A stretch of DNA of 64,000 bases from Paenibacillus sp. HB172176. Its GTDB lineage: Bacteria > Bacillota > Bacilli > Paenibacillales > Paenibacillaceae. The position numbers and the translations under genes are program-made. The notes beneath the pieces were generated by a model. It did no database searches. It was given only the letters and a program-made list of their open reading frames with translations, and had not been told where the DNA came from. The DNA lies in NCBI RefSeq assembly GCF_011947265.1, contig NZ_JAATHD010000001.1, forward strand, positions 442,041 through 506,040, read 5' to 3'. This document shows, one piece after another, positions 51,492-60,837 of the stretch. The stretch's first letter is position 1. Each line of letters opens with the position of its first letter.

Positions 51492-54400
51492 GTGGGAAAA
51501 AGGGCAACAAAGGCAGCCAGTATTGTCGTATTGTTTTCTCTTGCGTTTTCTTTGATTGTCAGCAGCTTGGCTAATCCGACCGCGCATGCCGCCGATCTGT
51601 CGATTACGAACAGCGGAGGCTGGTTCGAAACGGCGTATGTGGAGTGGTCGCCAGTAAGCAGCTCGGAGGGATATAATGTATATGTGAAGCCGGCAAGCGC
51701 TTCGGACTCTCAGTATCAGCAGCTCGACAGCGAGCTTATTCGGCAATATCCTTCTTATTGGAGGGCCGATGCTGTGGGACTTGCGGCAGGAAGCTATGTC
51801 ATGAAGGTTGAAGCGATGCTGTCAGACGGTTCAACAGCCAGCGCGGTGACGGGTTCTATATCCGTATCGGCCTATGACAGATCCGGATTCGCCTTTTCGG
51901 AGGATTCGCAATACGGCACCGGTTCGGGCGCCTACAATGATAATGGAACGCTCAAGGCAGGCGCTCAGGTTTTGTACATCACATCCGAAACGGCGCAGAC
52001 GGTTACGCTTGATGTGAAGGTCAACAGCTCGGGCAGTCTGCAAACGGCAGTCGGGCTGGGGGATATTATGGCCTTGAGACAGAAGGGTTACGACACAACG
52101 CCTCTGGCGATTCGTTTCATAGGGCAAGTGACCGATGATGATATGAGCGGTCAACTCAACAGCAGCGGCTATCTTCAAGTGAAAGGCAAGAACAATTATT
52201 CCGAAATGAACATGACGCTTGAAGGCATCGGAGACGATGCTTATGCCTATGGCTGGGGACTGCTGCTGCGCTACACCGGCAATGTTGAGGTAAGAAATCT
52301 GGGATTGATGCTGTTCCCGGACGATGGCGTATCGATGGATACGGGCAATGTGAATGTCTGGGTGCATAATAATGACATCTTCTACGGAACGGCTGGGGGA
52401 GATTCCGACCAAGCCAAGGGCGACGGCTCTACAGACTTGAAGAAGGGCTCGACCTACATTACGATATCGTATAATCACTATTGGGATTCAGGGAAATCTT
52501 CATTGGTCGGTCTCAGCGAATCTTCAGAGTTTTTTGTCACCTTCCATCACAACTGGTTCGATCATTCGGACTCCCGTCATCCCCGCATCAGAGTAGCCTC
52601 TGTCCATGTGTACAATAACTTCTATGATGGCATTTCAAAATACGGCGTGGGCGTCACGACAGGAGCATCCGCCTTTGTAGAATCCAATTACTTCCGGCAT
52701 ACGAAAAATCCGATGATGAGTTCCTTGCAAGGCACTGACGCCTTGGGAGACGGCACCTTCTCGGGCGAAGACGGAGGCATGATCAAGGCCTACAACAATA
52801 TTGTTGTTGATGCCGCAAGCTTGATTTACGCCAACTCCAATGACGGAACGACTTCGGCTAACGCCACTTCCTTCGATGCTTACCTGGCATCATCACGAAA
52901 TGAAACCGTTCCAAGCTCCTATAAAGCATTAGAAGGCGGAACCGCCTATAACAACTTTGACACCAGTGTCGATACAGGAGTAGATGCTGCTGATGTTGAC
53001 AGCGTAAGCAACGTGGAGCAAGTTGTTACGGCGAATGCCGGACGTCTGGAGGGCGGCGACTTCGCATGGACATTCAATGATTTAGTGGACGACACTTCAT
53101 ATGCGCTGAATGCGGCGCTCATGTCGCAAATTCAGAATTATACAACCTCGCTTGTCTCCGTTGGGGGGAACTCGGAGCAGACTGATCCGGTCGACCCGTC
53201 GGAAACGCCGGCTCCGACCACAACGCCGACTCAGACGCCTGACCCAACGGCAACATCAACTCCTTCGCCAACGGAATCCTCATCCCCGACGGCCGGAGAA
53301 TATATTCAGAACTTTACCACGGATGGCAAATCAAGCGACTTCTTCACGATTTCAGGCAACCTGTCCACCTCTAAAGGTACGGTGCAATACAATGGCTTGA
53401 CGCTTACGCAATGCTTGAAGATTGAGAGCTCCACAAGTATTGCGTTCACGACTGACGCGGCTTCAACGCTAACCTTGGTATTCAATTCGGATAACGGCAA
53501 AGAAATTAAGGTTGACGGCACAAGCTACGCGATGACGAACGGCATTGTGAGCGTCTCGCTGGAATCCGGCGCGCATACCATTACCAAGGACGACAGCATC
53601 AATCTCTACTATATGAAGGTAGCAGTTGAAGGAGGAGCGACATCAGCGCCAACGACTACGCCGACGGCAACTCCGGCCCCGACCGCAACGCCGGCACCAA
53701 CGCCAACGGCAGCACCGACCGCAACGCCGACATCAGCGCCAACTGCAACTCCGGCTCCGGTGTCCGGAACGCTCTATGTCGCTCCGAACGGATCGGACAG
53801 CAATGACGGAACTTCGATTGGCAGCCCGATCACGCTAAGAGCAGCCATAACCCGCGTAGCCGATGGCGGCACGATCTATATGCGCGGCGGCACCTATACG
53901 TTCGATTCCACCGTCATTATCAACTATGACAACAACGGCAGCTCGACCAGCAATCGCAAGAGCCTGGTTGCCTACGGCGACGAGAACCCGGTTCTGGACT
54001 TTTTCGCCGAGCCCTTCGACAGCACGGCCAGAGGACTGCAAATTTGGGGCAGCTATTGGCTGATCAAGGGACTGGAGGTCAAGGGAGCGGGGGATAACGG
54101 TGTCTTTATCGGAGGCAATTATAATCGCATCGAGGATGTGGAAACCCATCATAATCGCGATACAGGGCTGCAGATCAGCCGTTATGCCTCATCGCTAGAC
54201 GATATTAGCGAGTGGCCGAGCTACAACGAAATTATTAATTCTTACTCGCATGACAATTATGACCCTGATAACGGCGAAGATGCGGACGGCTTTGCAGCCA
54301 AGCTGACGATCGGCCCCGGCAACGTATTCGACGGCTGCATCTCGGCTTATAACACCGATGACGGCTGGGATCTATACACGAAATCCGAAACCGGTCCTAT

Positions 54401-55391
54401 CGGCGAAGTGACCATCATGAACAGCGTGGCGCATCATAACGGCCAAACATCGGAGGGCAGCACAACGACGGACAGCGATGGCAACGGCTTCAAGCTTGGG
54501 GGCGATAAAATAGCGGTGAACCACACTGTCATTAACTCGGTGGCGTACGCTAATAAGAAGCATGGCTTCACCTACAACAGCAATCCGGGTTCCATCACGC
54601 TGATCAATAATACTTCCTATGATAATGGCCAGGATCAAGGCAGCAACTTTGCCTTCGACAGCGGCTCGCATCAGTTCACGAACAATCTCTCTTATATCGC
54701 ATCTTCGAGCGATAAGACCAGCGGCACGGATGTGGGGAACTCAAACGTCTGGTGGAAAAATGGCGAAAGCACGAACACGGACGGACTCGAAGCCAGCTCA
54801 GCGGATTTCGTCAGCCTGACGCCGACGATAACCCGCAACGCGGACGGCTCGCCGAATCTGGGCAACTTCTTGAAGCTGGCATCGGGCAGCGATTTGTTGG
54901 GCGCCGGCGTGGGCGGCGAGAATCTTGGCGCAGACCTGTCGGGCTCGGCTTCAAACCCGGACCCGACGCCAACACCGACGCCGACTACAACACCAACACC
55001 GACCGCAACACCGACCGCAACGCCTACTGCAACACCGACGCCAACCTCCAGTCCGACTGGCGTGGTTGTGCAGAACTTTACTGCAGATGGAAAGGACAGC
55101 GATTTCTTCGATATTCAGGGGAATCTCTCTACCTCGAAGGGAACCGTGGTATATGAAGGATTGACGTTAACGCAATGTCTGAAAATCGAAAGCACGACCA
55201 GTATTGCCTTTACGACTACGGAAGCTGCGGCTTTAACCCTGGTCTTCAATACGGCTGACGGTACGGAAATCAAGATCGACGGAACAAGCTACGCCATGAC
55301 GGACGGCATCGTCACCGCTTCGCTTGCGGCAGGTTCGCATACGATTACCAAGGATGATGTGACGAATTTGTATTATATTCGGCTGGAATAA
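51492..55391 (+). CDS. Secreted bifunctional pectate lyase (PL1 + PL9) with duplicated accessory domains
   Basis: A 1299-aa protein. The GTG start at 51492 follows AGGAGGG at 51479-51485. After a signal peptide (SLANPTAHAA-DL) comes an FN3-like region (~35-125), a PL1 parallel beta-helix (~135-540, with VWVHNNDIFYG and DSRHPRIR; R362 and R365 near the active site), a Thr/Pro linker, a ~110-aa beta-sandwich domain, a second TP-rich linker, a PL9 beta-helix (~757-1155; calcium ligands D932, D956, D957 and D960 in DDGWD, catalytic Lys K1001 in NGFKLGG), a third TP linker and a second copy of the sandwich domain. The 24-residue spacing D932-D956 equals that I recall for Pel9A. PL1-PL9 fusions exist in Ruminococcus. 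It degrades pectate outside the cell and feeds the importers nearby. A strong terminator follows. Confidence 0.93.
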   Translation: MGKRATKAASIVVLFSLAFSLIVSSLANPTAHAADLSITNSGGWFETAYVEWSPVSSSEGYNVYVKPASASDSQYQQLDSELIRQYPSYWRADAVGLAAGSYVMKVEAMLSDGSTASAVTGSISVSAYDRSGFAFSEDSQYGTGSGAYNDNGTLKAGAQVLYITSETAQTVTLDVKVNSSGSLQTAVGLGDIMALRQKGYDTTPLAIRFIGQVTDDDMSGQLNSSGYLQVKGKNNYSEMNMTLEGIGDDAYAYGWGLLLRYTGNVEVRNLGLMLFPDDGVSMDTGNVNVWVHNNDIFYGTAGGDSDQAKGDGSTDLKKGSTYITISYNHYWDSGKSSLVGLSESSEFFVTFHHNWFDHSDSRHPRIRVASVHVYNNFYDGISKYGVGVTTGASAFVESNYFRHTKNPMMSSLQGTDALGDGTFSGEDGGMIKAYNNIVVDAASLIYANSNDGTTSANATSFDAYLASSRNETVPSSYKALEGGTAYNNFDTSVDTGVDAADVDSVSNVEQVVTANAGRLEGGDFAWTFNDLVDDTSYALNAALMSQIQNYTTSLVSVGGNSEQTDPVDPSETPAPTTTPTQTPDPTATSTPSPTESSSPTAGEYIQNFTTDGKSSDFFTISGNLSTSKGTVQYNGLTLTQCLKIESSTSIAFTTDAASTLTLVFNSDNGKEIKVDGTSYAMTNGIVSVSLESGAHTITKDDSINLYYMKVAVEGGATSAPTTTPTATPAPTATPAPTPTAAPTATPTSAPTATPAPVSGTLYVAPNGSDSNDGTSIGSPITLRAAITRVADGGTIYMRGGTYTFDSTVIINYDNNGSSTSNRKSLVAYGDENPVLDFFAEPFDSTARGLQIWGSYWLIKGLEVKGAGDNGVFIGGNYNRIEDVETHHNRDTGLQISRYASSLDDISEWPSYNEIINSYSHDNYDPDNGEDADGFAAKLTIGPGNVFDGCISAYNTDDGWDLYTKSETGPIGEVTIMNSVAHHNGQTSEGSTTTDSDGNGFKLGGDKIAVNHTVINSVAYANKKHGFTYNSNPGSITLINNTSYDNGQDQGSNFAFDSGSHQFTNNLSYIASSSDKTSGTDVGNSNVWWKNGESTNTDGLEASSADFVSLTPTITRNADGSPNLGNFLKLASGSDLLGAGVGGENLGADLSGSASNPDPTPTPTPTTTPTPTATPTATPTATPTPTSSPTGVVVQNFTADGKDSDFFDIQGNLSTSKGTVVYEGLTLTQCLKIESTTSIAFTTTEAAALTLVFNTADGTEIKIDGTSYAMTDGIVTASLAAGSHTITKDDVTNLYYIRLE

Positions 55392-55422
55392 GTCACATGA
55401 ACGCGTAATAAAGTTTAACGAG

Positions 55423-55465
55423 AGCTGTCTTCGCATGCTGCAAAGCATGCGGAAGGCGGCTTTTT
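55423..55465 (+). terminator. Rho-independent terminator of the pectate lyase
   Basis: AGCTGTCTTCGCATGCT (55423-55439) pairs with AGCATGCGGAAGGCGGCT (55444-55461) through a GCAA tetraloop, followed by TTTTT. Confidence 0.85.
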
Positions 55466-55620
55466 ATACGCTTGTTCAATCATTTTCGCAGCTTGGGATA
55501 TAATTAGGAAACGAAGCAGCTTGGATGGATAAGCAAACCGTCACCCTGCGCATTCGTGCATGGAAAGTCGGATGCGCTTCAAAGATTCCTGTTAATGTAA
55601 TGGCAAGGAGGTCGGGGACA

Positions 55621-56502
55621 ATGGCAATGCTGAAGGCTATGAATGAGGCGATGCATTATATTGAAGAAAGTCTCGCAGGCGAGATCGATATGAAGGAGGC
55701 AGCACGCAGGGCGCACTGCTCGGAGTATCATTTTACGAGGATGTTCTCGTTTCTCGCGGGCGTTACGCTATCCGAATATATCCGCCGGAGACGGCTCACT
55801 CAAGCGGCTTTCGAGCTGCGAGGCAGCGAGACGAAGGTCATCGATATTGCGGTCAAATACGGCTATAGCTCGCCGGATGCGTTCACGCGGGCTTTCCAAC
55901 AGCTGCATGGCGTTACGCCGTCTGAAGCCAGATCAAGCAAGCATGCTTTGAAAGCCTACCCCATGATGACCTTCCAATTAACCATTCAAGGAGGAAGCGA
56001 AATGAATTATCGGATCGTAGAGAAGGAAGCCTTTCATATCGTCGGCTTGATGAAGAGGGTTCCCATCGTATTTGAAGGCGTGAATCCGGAGATTGCCGCG
56101 ATGTGGGGAAGCTTGAGGGAGGATCGAATTGCGAAACTGAAAGGCATGTCGAATGTGGAGCCAAAGGGCATCATTAGCGCTTCCGCCAATTTCTCGGAAG
56201 GCAGAATGGAAGAGAAGGGCGAGCTTGATCATTATATCGGGGTTGCCACAACGGAGGAAGGCTCGGAAGAGTTTGCGAAGCTGGAGGCAGCGGCATCGAC
56301 ATGGGCGGTGTTCGAAGCAGTCGGACCGTTCCCGGCAACACTTCAAAATATTTGGGGACGCATCTACTCCGAATGGTTCCCATCCTCGAATTATGAAATT
56401 GCCGAAGGTCCGGAGATATTGTGGAACGAGGGGAAGGATACGTCGTCTCCGAACTATAGAAGTGAGATTTGGGTGCCGATAAAAGCAGCCGGACAGCCGT
56501 GA
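55621..56502 (+). CDS. AraC-family regulator with GyrI-like effector-binding domain
   Basis: A 293-aa protein. The start at 55621 has AAGGAGG at 55605-55611; an in-frame extension to 55525 has no support. The N-terminal ~110 residues are an AraC double HTH ([40 protein letters not shown]). The rest (about 125-290) is the GyrI/Rob-type effector-binding fold ([50 protein letters not shown]). Such regulators often respond to small hydrophobic compounds or drugs. It is a single gene between the pectate lyase and the iron system, with no evident target nearby. Confidence 0.9.
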   Translation: MAMLKAMNEAMHYIEESLAGEIDMKEAARRAHCSEYHFTRMFSFLAGVTLSEYIRRRRLTQAAFELRGSETKVIDIAVKYGYSSPDAFTRAFQQLHGVTPSEARSSKHALKAYPMMTFQLTIQGGSEMNYRIVEKEAFHIVGLMKRVPIVFEGVNPEIAAMWGSLREDRIAKLKGMSNVEPKGIISASANFSEGRMEEKGELDHYIGVATTEEGSEEFAKLEAAASTWAVFEAVGPFPATLQNIWGRIYSEWFPSSNYEIAEGPEILWNEGKDTSSPNYRSEIWVPIKAAGQP

Positions 56503-56572
56503 TGCGGGTATTAATTATACTTGTTCAGCCTGTATAAGCTATCCCTTTAGCTCAGGCGCGATGAACATGCAG

Positions 56573-57352
56573 TTAGGTTAGGGACGAGGCCTCGGTCAAA
56601 TAAGCAATGGCGAGCTCACCGTTGACGGGATTGGTATATACCTCGCAATCGACTTCAAATACATCCGCGACGATTTTCTTGGTAATGACGTCGCGCGGAA
56701 CGCCATCCGCTACGATGCAGCCTCCTTTGACGATATACAGATAGTCGCAATATTTCGCAGCCAGCGAGAGGTCATGCAGCGCCGCCAGAACGCCGATGTC
56801 GAGGGCTCTGACTATATTCAGAATTTGCAGCTGATATTTGATATCGAGATGATTGGTCGGTTCGTCCAGCACGAGAAACTTCGGCTGCTGGGCAAGCGTG
56901 CGGGCAAGAATGACGCGCTGCTTCTCTCCGCCTGACAGGGAGAGAAAGCTTCGCTCGGCATAGGTATCCATCCCGACTTGTCGAAGCGCTCGCTCGACAA
57001 GTTCGTGGTCAGCGGCATTGTCGGCATCCAGCATGCGTTTATGCGGCGTTCTTCCCATCAGGACCATGTCCCGGACGGTAAAGTCGAAGCTAAGCTCATT
57101 GAATTGCCCGACCACCCCCATCAATTGCGCGACCGCCTTGGGAGATGCGCGGAACAAATTCATATCCGCGAGCTTCGCTTCGCCGCTATCCGGCTTCAGG
57201 ACCTTATAGATGCTCTTGAGCAGCGTGGACTTGCCGCAGCCATTCGGGCCGATGAGGCCGACGAATTGCTTGCTTCCCACCTGAAGAGACAGGTCTCTGA
57301 CGATATGCGCTCGGCCAATCGAGATCGATAAGTCCTTTACTGACAGTTCCAT
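56573..57352 (-). CDS. Iron-siderophore ABC transporter ATP-binding protein (FecE/FepC type)
   Basis: A 259-aa protein. The ATG at 57352 has GGAGGG 7 bases upstream, inside the end of the permease gene; an upstream in-frame ATG overlaps that gene. Walker A (GPNGCGKST), signature (LSGGEKQRV), Walker B (FLVLDEPTNHLD) and the H-loop (AALHDLSLA) are intact. It powers the FecCD-type permease encoded directly before it on the minus strand and is Fur-controlled through that operon. Confidence 0.93.
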   Translation of the reverse strand: MELSVKDLSISIGRAHIVRDLSLQVGSKQFVGLIGPNGCGKSTLLKSIYKVLKPDSGEAKLADMNLFRASPKAVAQLMGVVGQFNELSFDFTVRDMVLMGRTPHKRMLDADNAADHELVERALRQVGMDTYAERSFLSLSGGEKQRVILARTLAQQPKFLVLDEPTNHLDIKYQLQILNIVRALDIGVLAALHDLSLAAKYCDYLYIVKGGCIVADGVPRDVITKKIVADVFEVDCEVYTNPVNGELAIAYLTEASSLT

Positions 57353-57353
57353 A

Positions 57354-58466
57354 TTATTTCCCTCCGAATTCATAGCCTTTTCTGATCAGCATGTACATGA
57401 ACAGGGGCGCGCCGATTAGCGCTGTAAGGATGCCGATGGGCAGTTCCGACTTGGGCACGATCGTGCGGGCGGCTACATCCGTCCAGACGAGGAAGATGCC
57501 GCCAATCAAGATGGAGGTTGGCATTAACCGGCGATGATCGGAACCGACAAGTCCCCGGACGATATGGGGAATGATCAGTCCCACGAAGCCGATCGTGCCG
57601 CAACTGGCGACCAGGACGCCGGTAACGCCGGCAGTAAGAATCAAATAAATTCTGCGATAGGCGAATAGATTAACGCCTAGCGTGACGGCCGCTTCTTCGC
57701 CGAGCAGCATCGTATTGAGAATTCGGAATTGCAGCAGAAATAATAGAACGGCCAGGCCGGTAACAACGGCGACAAGCGGAAGCCGGTCCCATTGCGCGGC
57801 GGCCAGGCTTCCCATCGACCAGAAGGTAACGGAGCGGATGCCCTCGGCATTGTTCGCAATATATATAATAAAGTCGGTAAAGGCGGTACAGAGCGCATTG
57901 ATGACCATCCCCGATAACACAAGCTTGACCGACGACATCTTGCCGCCGAGACCCGCCAGCATCAGAACCAGCAAGGATGCGCCGAATGCGCCGGCGAATG
58001 CCCAGAAGGCAAGGCCGAGTTGACCGAGTATGCCTGCTGTGCCGAAGCCGATCAGGATGGAGAAGGTTGCGCCAAGCGATGCGCCCGATGATACGCCAAG
58101 AATATACGGATCCGCCAGCGGATTCTGGACGGAGGCTTGCATAATCGTGCCGCACATGCTGAGACCCGCTCCGACAAGCAAAGCGAGCAAGACGCGCGGG
58201 AAGCGTATATTCCATATAATGCTGGCGCTTGGCCCCGATACCAGGCTCTGGGGATCGCCAATCTGAATGCCAGTTAGTTGATAAATCAGAATACGGTAAG
58301 AATCGGAAATGGGAATATCGACCTGACCGAGCGCGACGGCAATGCCGACTGAAGCGATCGCGACAGCGATAAGAGCAAGTTGGAAGAGCAGGAAGCCGGT
58401 ACGGCTTGCGATAAGCGATTCCTTGCGAATGGCTGGCTGATTCGCAGCCGGTTGAACAGTTGACAT
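57354..58466 (-). CDS. Iron-siderophore ABC transporter permease (FecCD/BtuC type)
   Basis: A 370-aa protein with about nine to ten membrane segments. It contains the FecCD-family stretches RFPRVLLALLVGAGLSMCGT and GTIGFVGLIIPHIVRGLVG. ATG 58466 has AAAGGA 11 bases upstream; a TTG at 58493 is a less likely start. It is a single permease gene, so it probably forms a homodimer as BtuC does. A Fur box lies at 58522-58540 just upstream. Its partner binding protein is on the other strand. Confidence 0.92.
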   Translation of the reverse strand: MSTVQPAANQPAIRKESLIASRTGFLLFQLALIAVAIASVGIAVALGQVDIPISDSYRILIYQLTGIQIGDPQSLVSGPSASIIWNIRFPRVLLALLVGAGLSMCGTIMQASVQNPLADPYILGVSSGASLGATFSILIGFGTAGILGQLGLAFWAFAGAFGASLLVLMLAGLGGKMSSVKLVLSGMVINALCTAFTDFIIYIANNAEGIRSVTFWSMGSLAAAQWDRLPLVAVVTGLAVLLFLLQFRILNTMLLGEEAAVTLGVNLFAYRRIYLILTAGVTGVLVASCGTIGFVGLIIPHIVRGLVGSDHRRLMPTSILIGGIFLVWTDVAARTIVPKSELPIGILTALIGAPLFMYMLIRKGYEFGGK

Positions 58467-58521
58467 GGAGCAGCAGATCCTTTCGAATAGCAAGAGAAAT
58501 CAAGACTCATTCAGCATAATC

Positions 58522-58540
58522 GATAATGAGAATCGTTGTC
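58522..58540 (-). promoter_or_regulatory. Fur box of the permease-ATPase operon
   Basis: GATAATGAGAATCGTTGTC matches the 19-bp Fur box GATAATGATAATCATTATC at 15 of 19 positions. It lies 56 bp upstream of the permease start codon. Confidence 0.75.
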
Positions 58541-58581
58541 AATTATTTTGTAAACCTATTGACAGAGGGAGGTGGTTCGGT

Positions 58582-58600
58582 GATAATGATAAACATTATC
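58582..58600 (+). promoter_or_regulatory. Fur box of the siderophore-binding protein gene
   Basis: GATAATGATAAACATTATC matches the 19-bp Fur box at 18 of 19 positions. It lies 41 bp before the binding-protein start. Together with the box at 58522 it makes the intergenic region a classical divergent iron-regulated promoter. Confidence 0.85.
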
Positions 58601-58641
58601 AATAACAAACAATCCAACAGGATAAGAGAAAGGGAGTTTTA

Positions 58642-59739
58642 TTGGCTATGCGTTACAGAAATCGGCTTCATCAATCATTCGTCATGATTGCGCTTCTCGT
58701 GATCTGTCTGGCGGCATCGGCATGTTCGTCCAACAGTAACGGCAATACGAATACGGAGAATACGACTTCGCCGACGGCTGCGGAAGGAACAACTGCCGCT
58801 CCAGAATCAACAGAGTCTGCAACGGGCGGAAAGACGGTTTATCCGCTTGTTATCTCGAACTATACGTTGAATAGCGACGCCGAAGAGCCGAAGGCGAAAA
58901 ATCAAACCTTCGAGAAAGCGCCGGAGCGGGTTGTAGCGAATACGCAGCCGGTTGCGGAGCTGCTTATCAAGCTGGGACTGACCGATAAGCTGGTTGGCGT
59001 AGCTGCCTTGAACGGAGCGGGAGATCCTGAGGTTTCCCCGGAGGAATTCGCCAAGATTCCGGTGCTGTCGGAAGGATATGTCAGCAAAGAACCGGTCGTT
59101 GGCGCCGATCCCGATCTCGTTATCGGGCGCGGCGGACTGTTCGGAGACGCGGATTGGGGCGTGGGCTCGGTAGATGCTCTGAACGACCTGGGAATCGCGA
59201 CCTTCGTGAACAGCACCAGCTTGCAAGGCGCGACGCTTGACAGCTTATACAAGGATATCGAGGAGATTGGGCAAATCTTCGATGTGCAGGACAATGCGGC
59301 GGCGCTGATCGACAAGCTGAAAACGCGTACGGCGGAGCTGAAGGATACATACAGCGATGGCGAAGCGTTGAAGTTCGCAATCATTAACGACAATGGAAAC
59401 GGCGGTATCAGTGTGGACAGCGGGTCGCATGATTCGTTTCAGCATGACGTGCTCGGACTTATTAATCTGAACAATGCGTTCAGCGATGTGGAGGGCTACG
59501 AGGTGAGCATTGAGCAATTGGTTGCCGACAAGCCGGATGTGCTGCTCCTCTCCTATTATACAGGTGCGCCGGATACTGCGAAAACGATTGAAAATGTATA
59601 TGCCAACCCGGCGCTGCAGGATGTGCCGGCAGTCAAGAATAAGAAGATCTTTGTCATCGACTTCAACGCGTTCTGGGGCTTTGGCGATCAGATCGTCGGA
59701 GCAGTGGAGAAGCTTGCGAAGGAGCTTTACGGAAAATAA
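58642..59739 (+). CDS. Iron-siderophore substrate-binding lipoprotein (FhuD/FepB type)
   Basis: A 365-aa protein. TTG 58642 has AAGGGAG 5-6 bases upstream; ATG 58648 is the alternative start. It has a lipoprotein signal (ASAC, C28), a Thr/Glu-rich linker and the Peripla_BP_2 fold (APERVVANTQPVAELLIKLGLTDKLVGV, then VGADPDLVIGRGG). It binds ferric siderophore outside the membrane for the permease-ATPase encoded divergently. The siderophore type cannot be read from sequence. A terminator follows. Confidence 0.92.
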   Translation: MAMRYRNRLHQSFVMIALLVICLAASACSSNSNGNTNTENTTSPTAAEGTTAAPESTESATGGKTVYPLVISNYTLNSDAEEPKAKNQTFEKAPERVVANTQPVAELLIKLGLTDKLVGVAALNGAGDPEVSPEEFAKIPVLSEGYVSKEPVVGADPDLVIGRGGLFGDADWGVGSVDALNDLGIATFVNSTSLQGATLDSLYKDIEEIGQIFDVQDNAAALIDKLKTRTAELKDTYSDGEALKFAIINDNGNGGISVDSGSHDSFQHDVLGLINLNNAFSDVEGYEVSIEQLVADKPDVLLLSYYTGAPDTAKTIENVYANPALQDVPAVKNKKIFVIDFNAFWGFGDQIVGAVEKLAKELYGK

Positions 59740-59763
59740 TTTTTGGAGATCTTCAATCGGGAA

Positions 59764-59794
59764 AAGGGCTGCGCCATTTGGCGCAGCCCTTTCT
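59764..59794. terminator. Bidirectional terminator
   Basis: AAGGGCTGCGCC (59764-59775) pairs with GGCGCAGCCCTT (59780-59791) and is followed by T-rich TTTCTCT; AAAAGG precedes it. It serves the binding-protein gene and the convergent AraC gene. Confidence 0.85.
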
Positions 59795-59809
59795 CTGCAT
59801 GCAGTTGGC

Positions 59810-60700
59810 TCATTCCGGCTGTTGACGGTTACGAAAGTGCTGCGGCGACACGCCTTCGAGGCTCTTAAAGACGCGACTGAAGTAGAAGGGGTCCTGAAAG
59901 CCGATGGCCTCGGCTATTTCTCCGACGCTCTTATGCGAATGAAGCAGCAGATACTTCGCTCTTTGAATACGCAATTGATGAACGTATTGGACGATGGTGG
60001 TGTCGGCGTATTTCTTGAACACCTGGCACAGATATTCATATTTCCGATCAATGGCGGACTCCAGCTTGCTCTTCGATACGTCTTGCTCATAGAAGTTGTT
60101 CAGATAATTCACGAGCTTTCGATAGGTGATGAACGAAGTCGTGAAGGAGGTTTCATGATGGCTCTGCTCCAGGAAATCTGTTGCGATCAAACGCAGAATC
60201 TCGCCAAGCAGCAACGTCTGGTGGTAGCGGAAATAGCCCTTGGGCGTATTGGATTCCGTCACCAACTGCTCGAACAGTTGAAGCAGCTCGAAGCGTCGGC
60301 GCGACAAATGCTGCTTCGGAATCACGATCAAATCATCATGACTGGCCAATTGTGTGCGCAATTCCGTCTTCTCCGCATGGACGGAATTAAGTCCGGGCGG
60401 ATGAGCGGACTGAAAGGGCATAATGTCGGGTGAGCAGGAAAACTGCGTCCAGAAAAACTGTCCCTGCTGCTGGCCGTGGTTCCAGCCGGTATGCGGCTCC
60501 CAGGGCAGCAGCAGCAAGGATTCCCCTGTATGAAGCTCATATCGCTTCTCGCTTGCGGCAATACGTACCGTCCCCTCCATCGCCACGATTAATTGATAGA
60601 AGGGATTATAATGCTGCCAGCGGAATGAGGGATCGTTGGCGTTATAGAGATCGGCCCATCTGACATCGAGCGCTGATAAGCGGGATAAGGAATAGTGCAT
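59810..60700 (-). CDS. AraC-family regulator
   Basis: A 296-aa protein. ATG 60700 has GGAGG 5 bases upstream, itself inside an alternative ATG at 60712. The N-terminal AraC cupin (FYQLIVAMEGTVRI, LLLLPWEPHTGWNHG) binds a ligand, and the C-terminal ~100 residues are a double HTH (SVGEIAEAIGFQDPFYFSRVFKSLEGVSPQHFR). It is divergent from the ADP-ribosylglycohydrolase-family gene, its probable target. Confidence 0.9.
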   Translation of the reverse strand: MHYSLSRLSALDVRWADLYNANDPSFRWQHYNPFYQLIVAMEGTVRIAASEKRYELHTGESLLLLPWEPHTGWNHGQQQGQFFWTQFSCSPDIMPFQSAHPPGLNSVHAEKTELRTQLASHDDLIVIPKQHLSRRRFELLQLFEQLVTESNTPKGYFRYHQTLLLGEILRLIATDFLEQSHHETSFTTSFITYRKLVNYLNNFYEQDVSKSKLESAIDRKYEYLCQVFKKYADTTIVQYVHQLRIQRAKYLLLHSHKSVGEIAEAIGFQDPFYFSRVFKSLEGVSPQHFRNRQQPE

Positions 60701-60769
60701 GTCGGCCTCCATGATCCGTTGGTTCGGATATCTTAAGATTGTTCATGGCTTCCGGAGCGGCAGCAGTTC

Positions 60770-60775
60770 TATAAT
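60770..60775 (+). promoter_or_regulatory. -10 (TATAAT) before the ADP-ribosylglycohydrolase gene
   Basis: A perfect TATAAT lies 63 bp before the start codon. There is no clear -35 at 16-18 bp, consistent with activation by the divergent AraC regulator. Confidence 0.45.
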
Positions 60776-60837
60776 GAGCTTGCAAACCGGAGGCTGTTCA
60801 GCACTTATTATATCAAAAACGACGGAGGAATGAATTG

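Noticed and set aside
59510..60433. Plus-strand open frame (307 aa) across the end of the siderophore-binding gene and the AraC gene
   Set aside because: It overlaps a strong terminator and two supported genes and has no protein signature.
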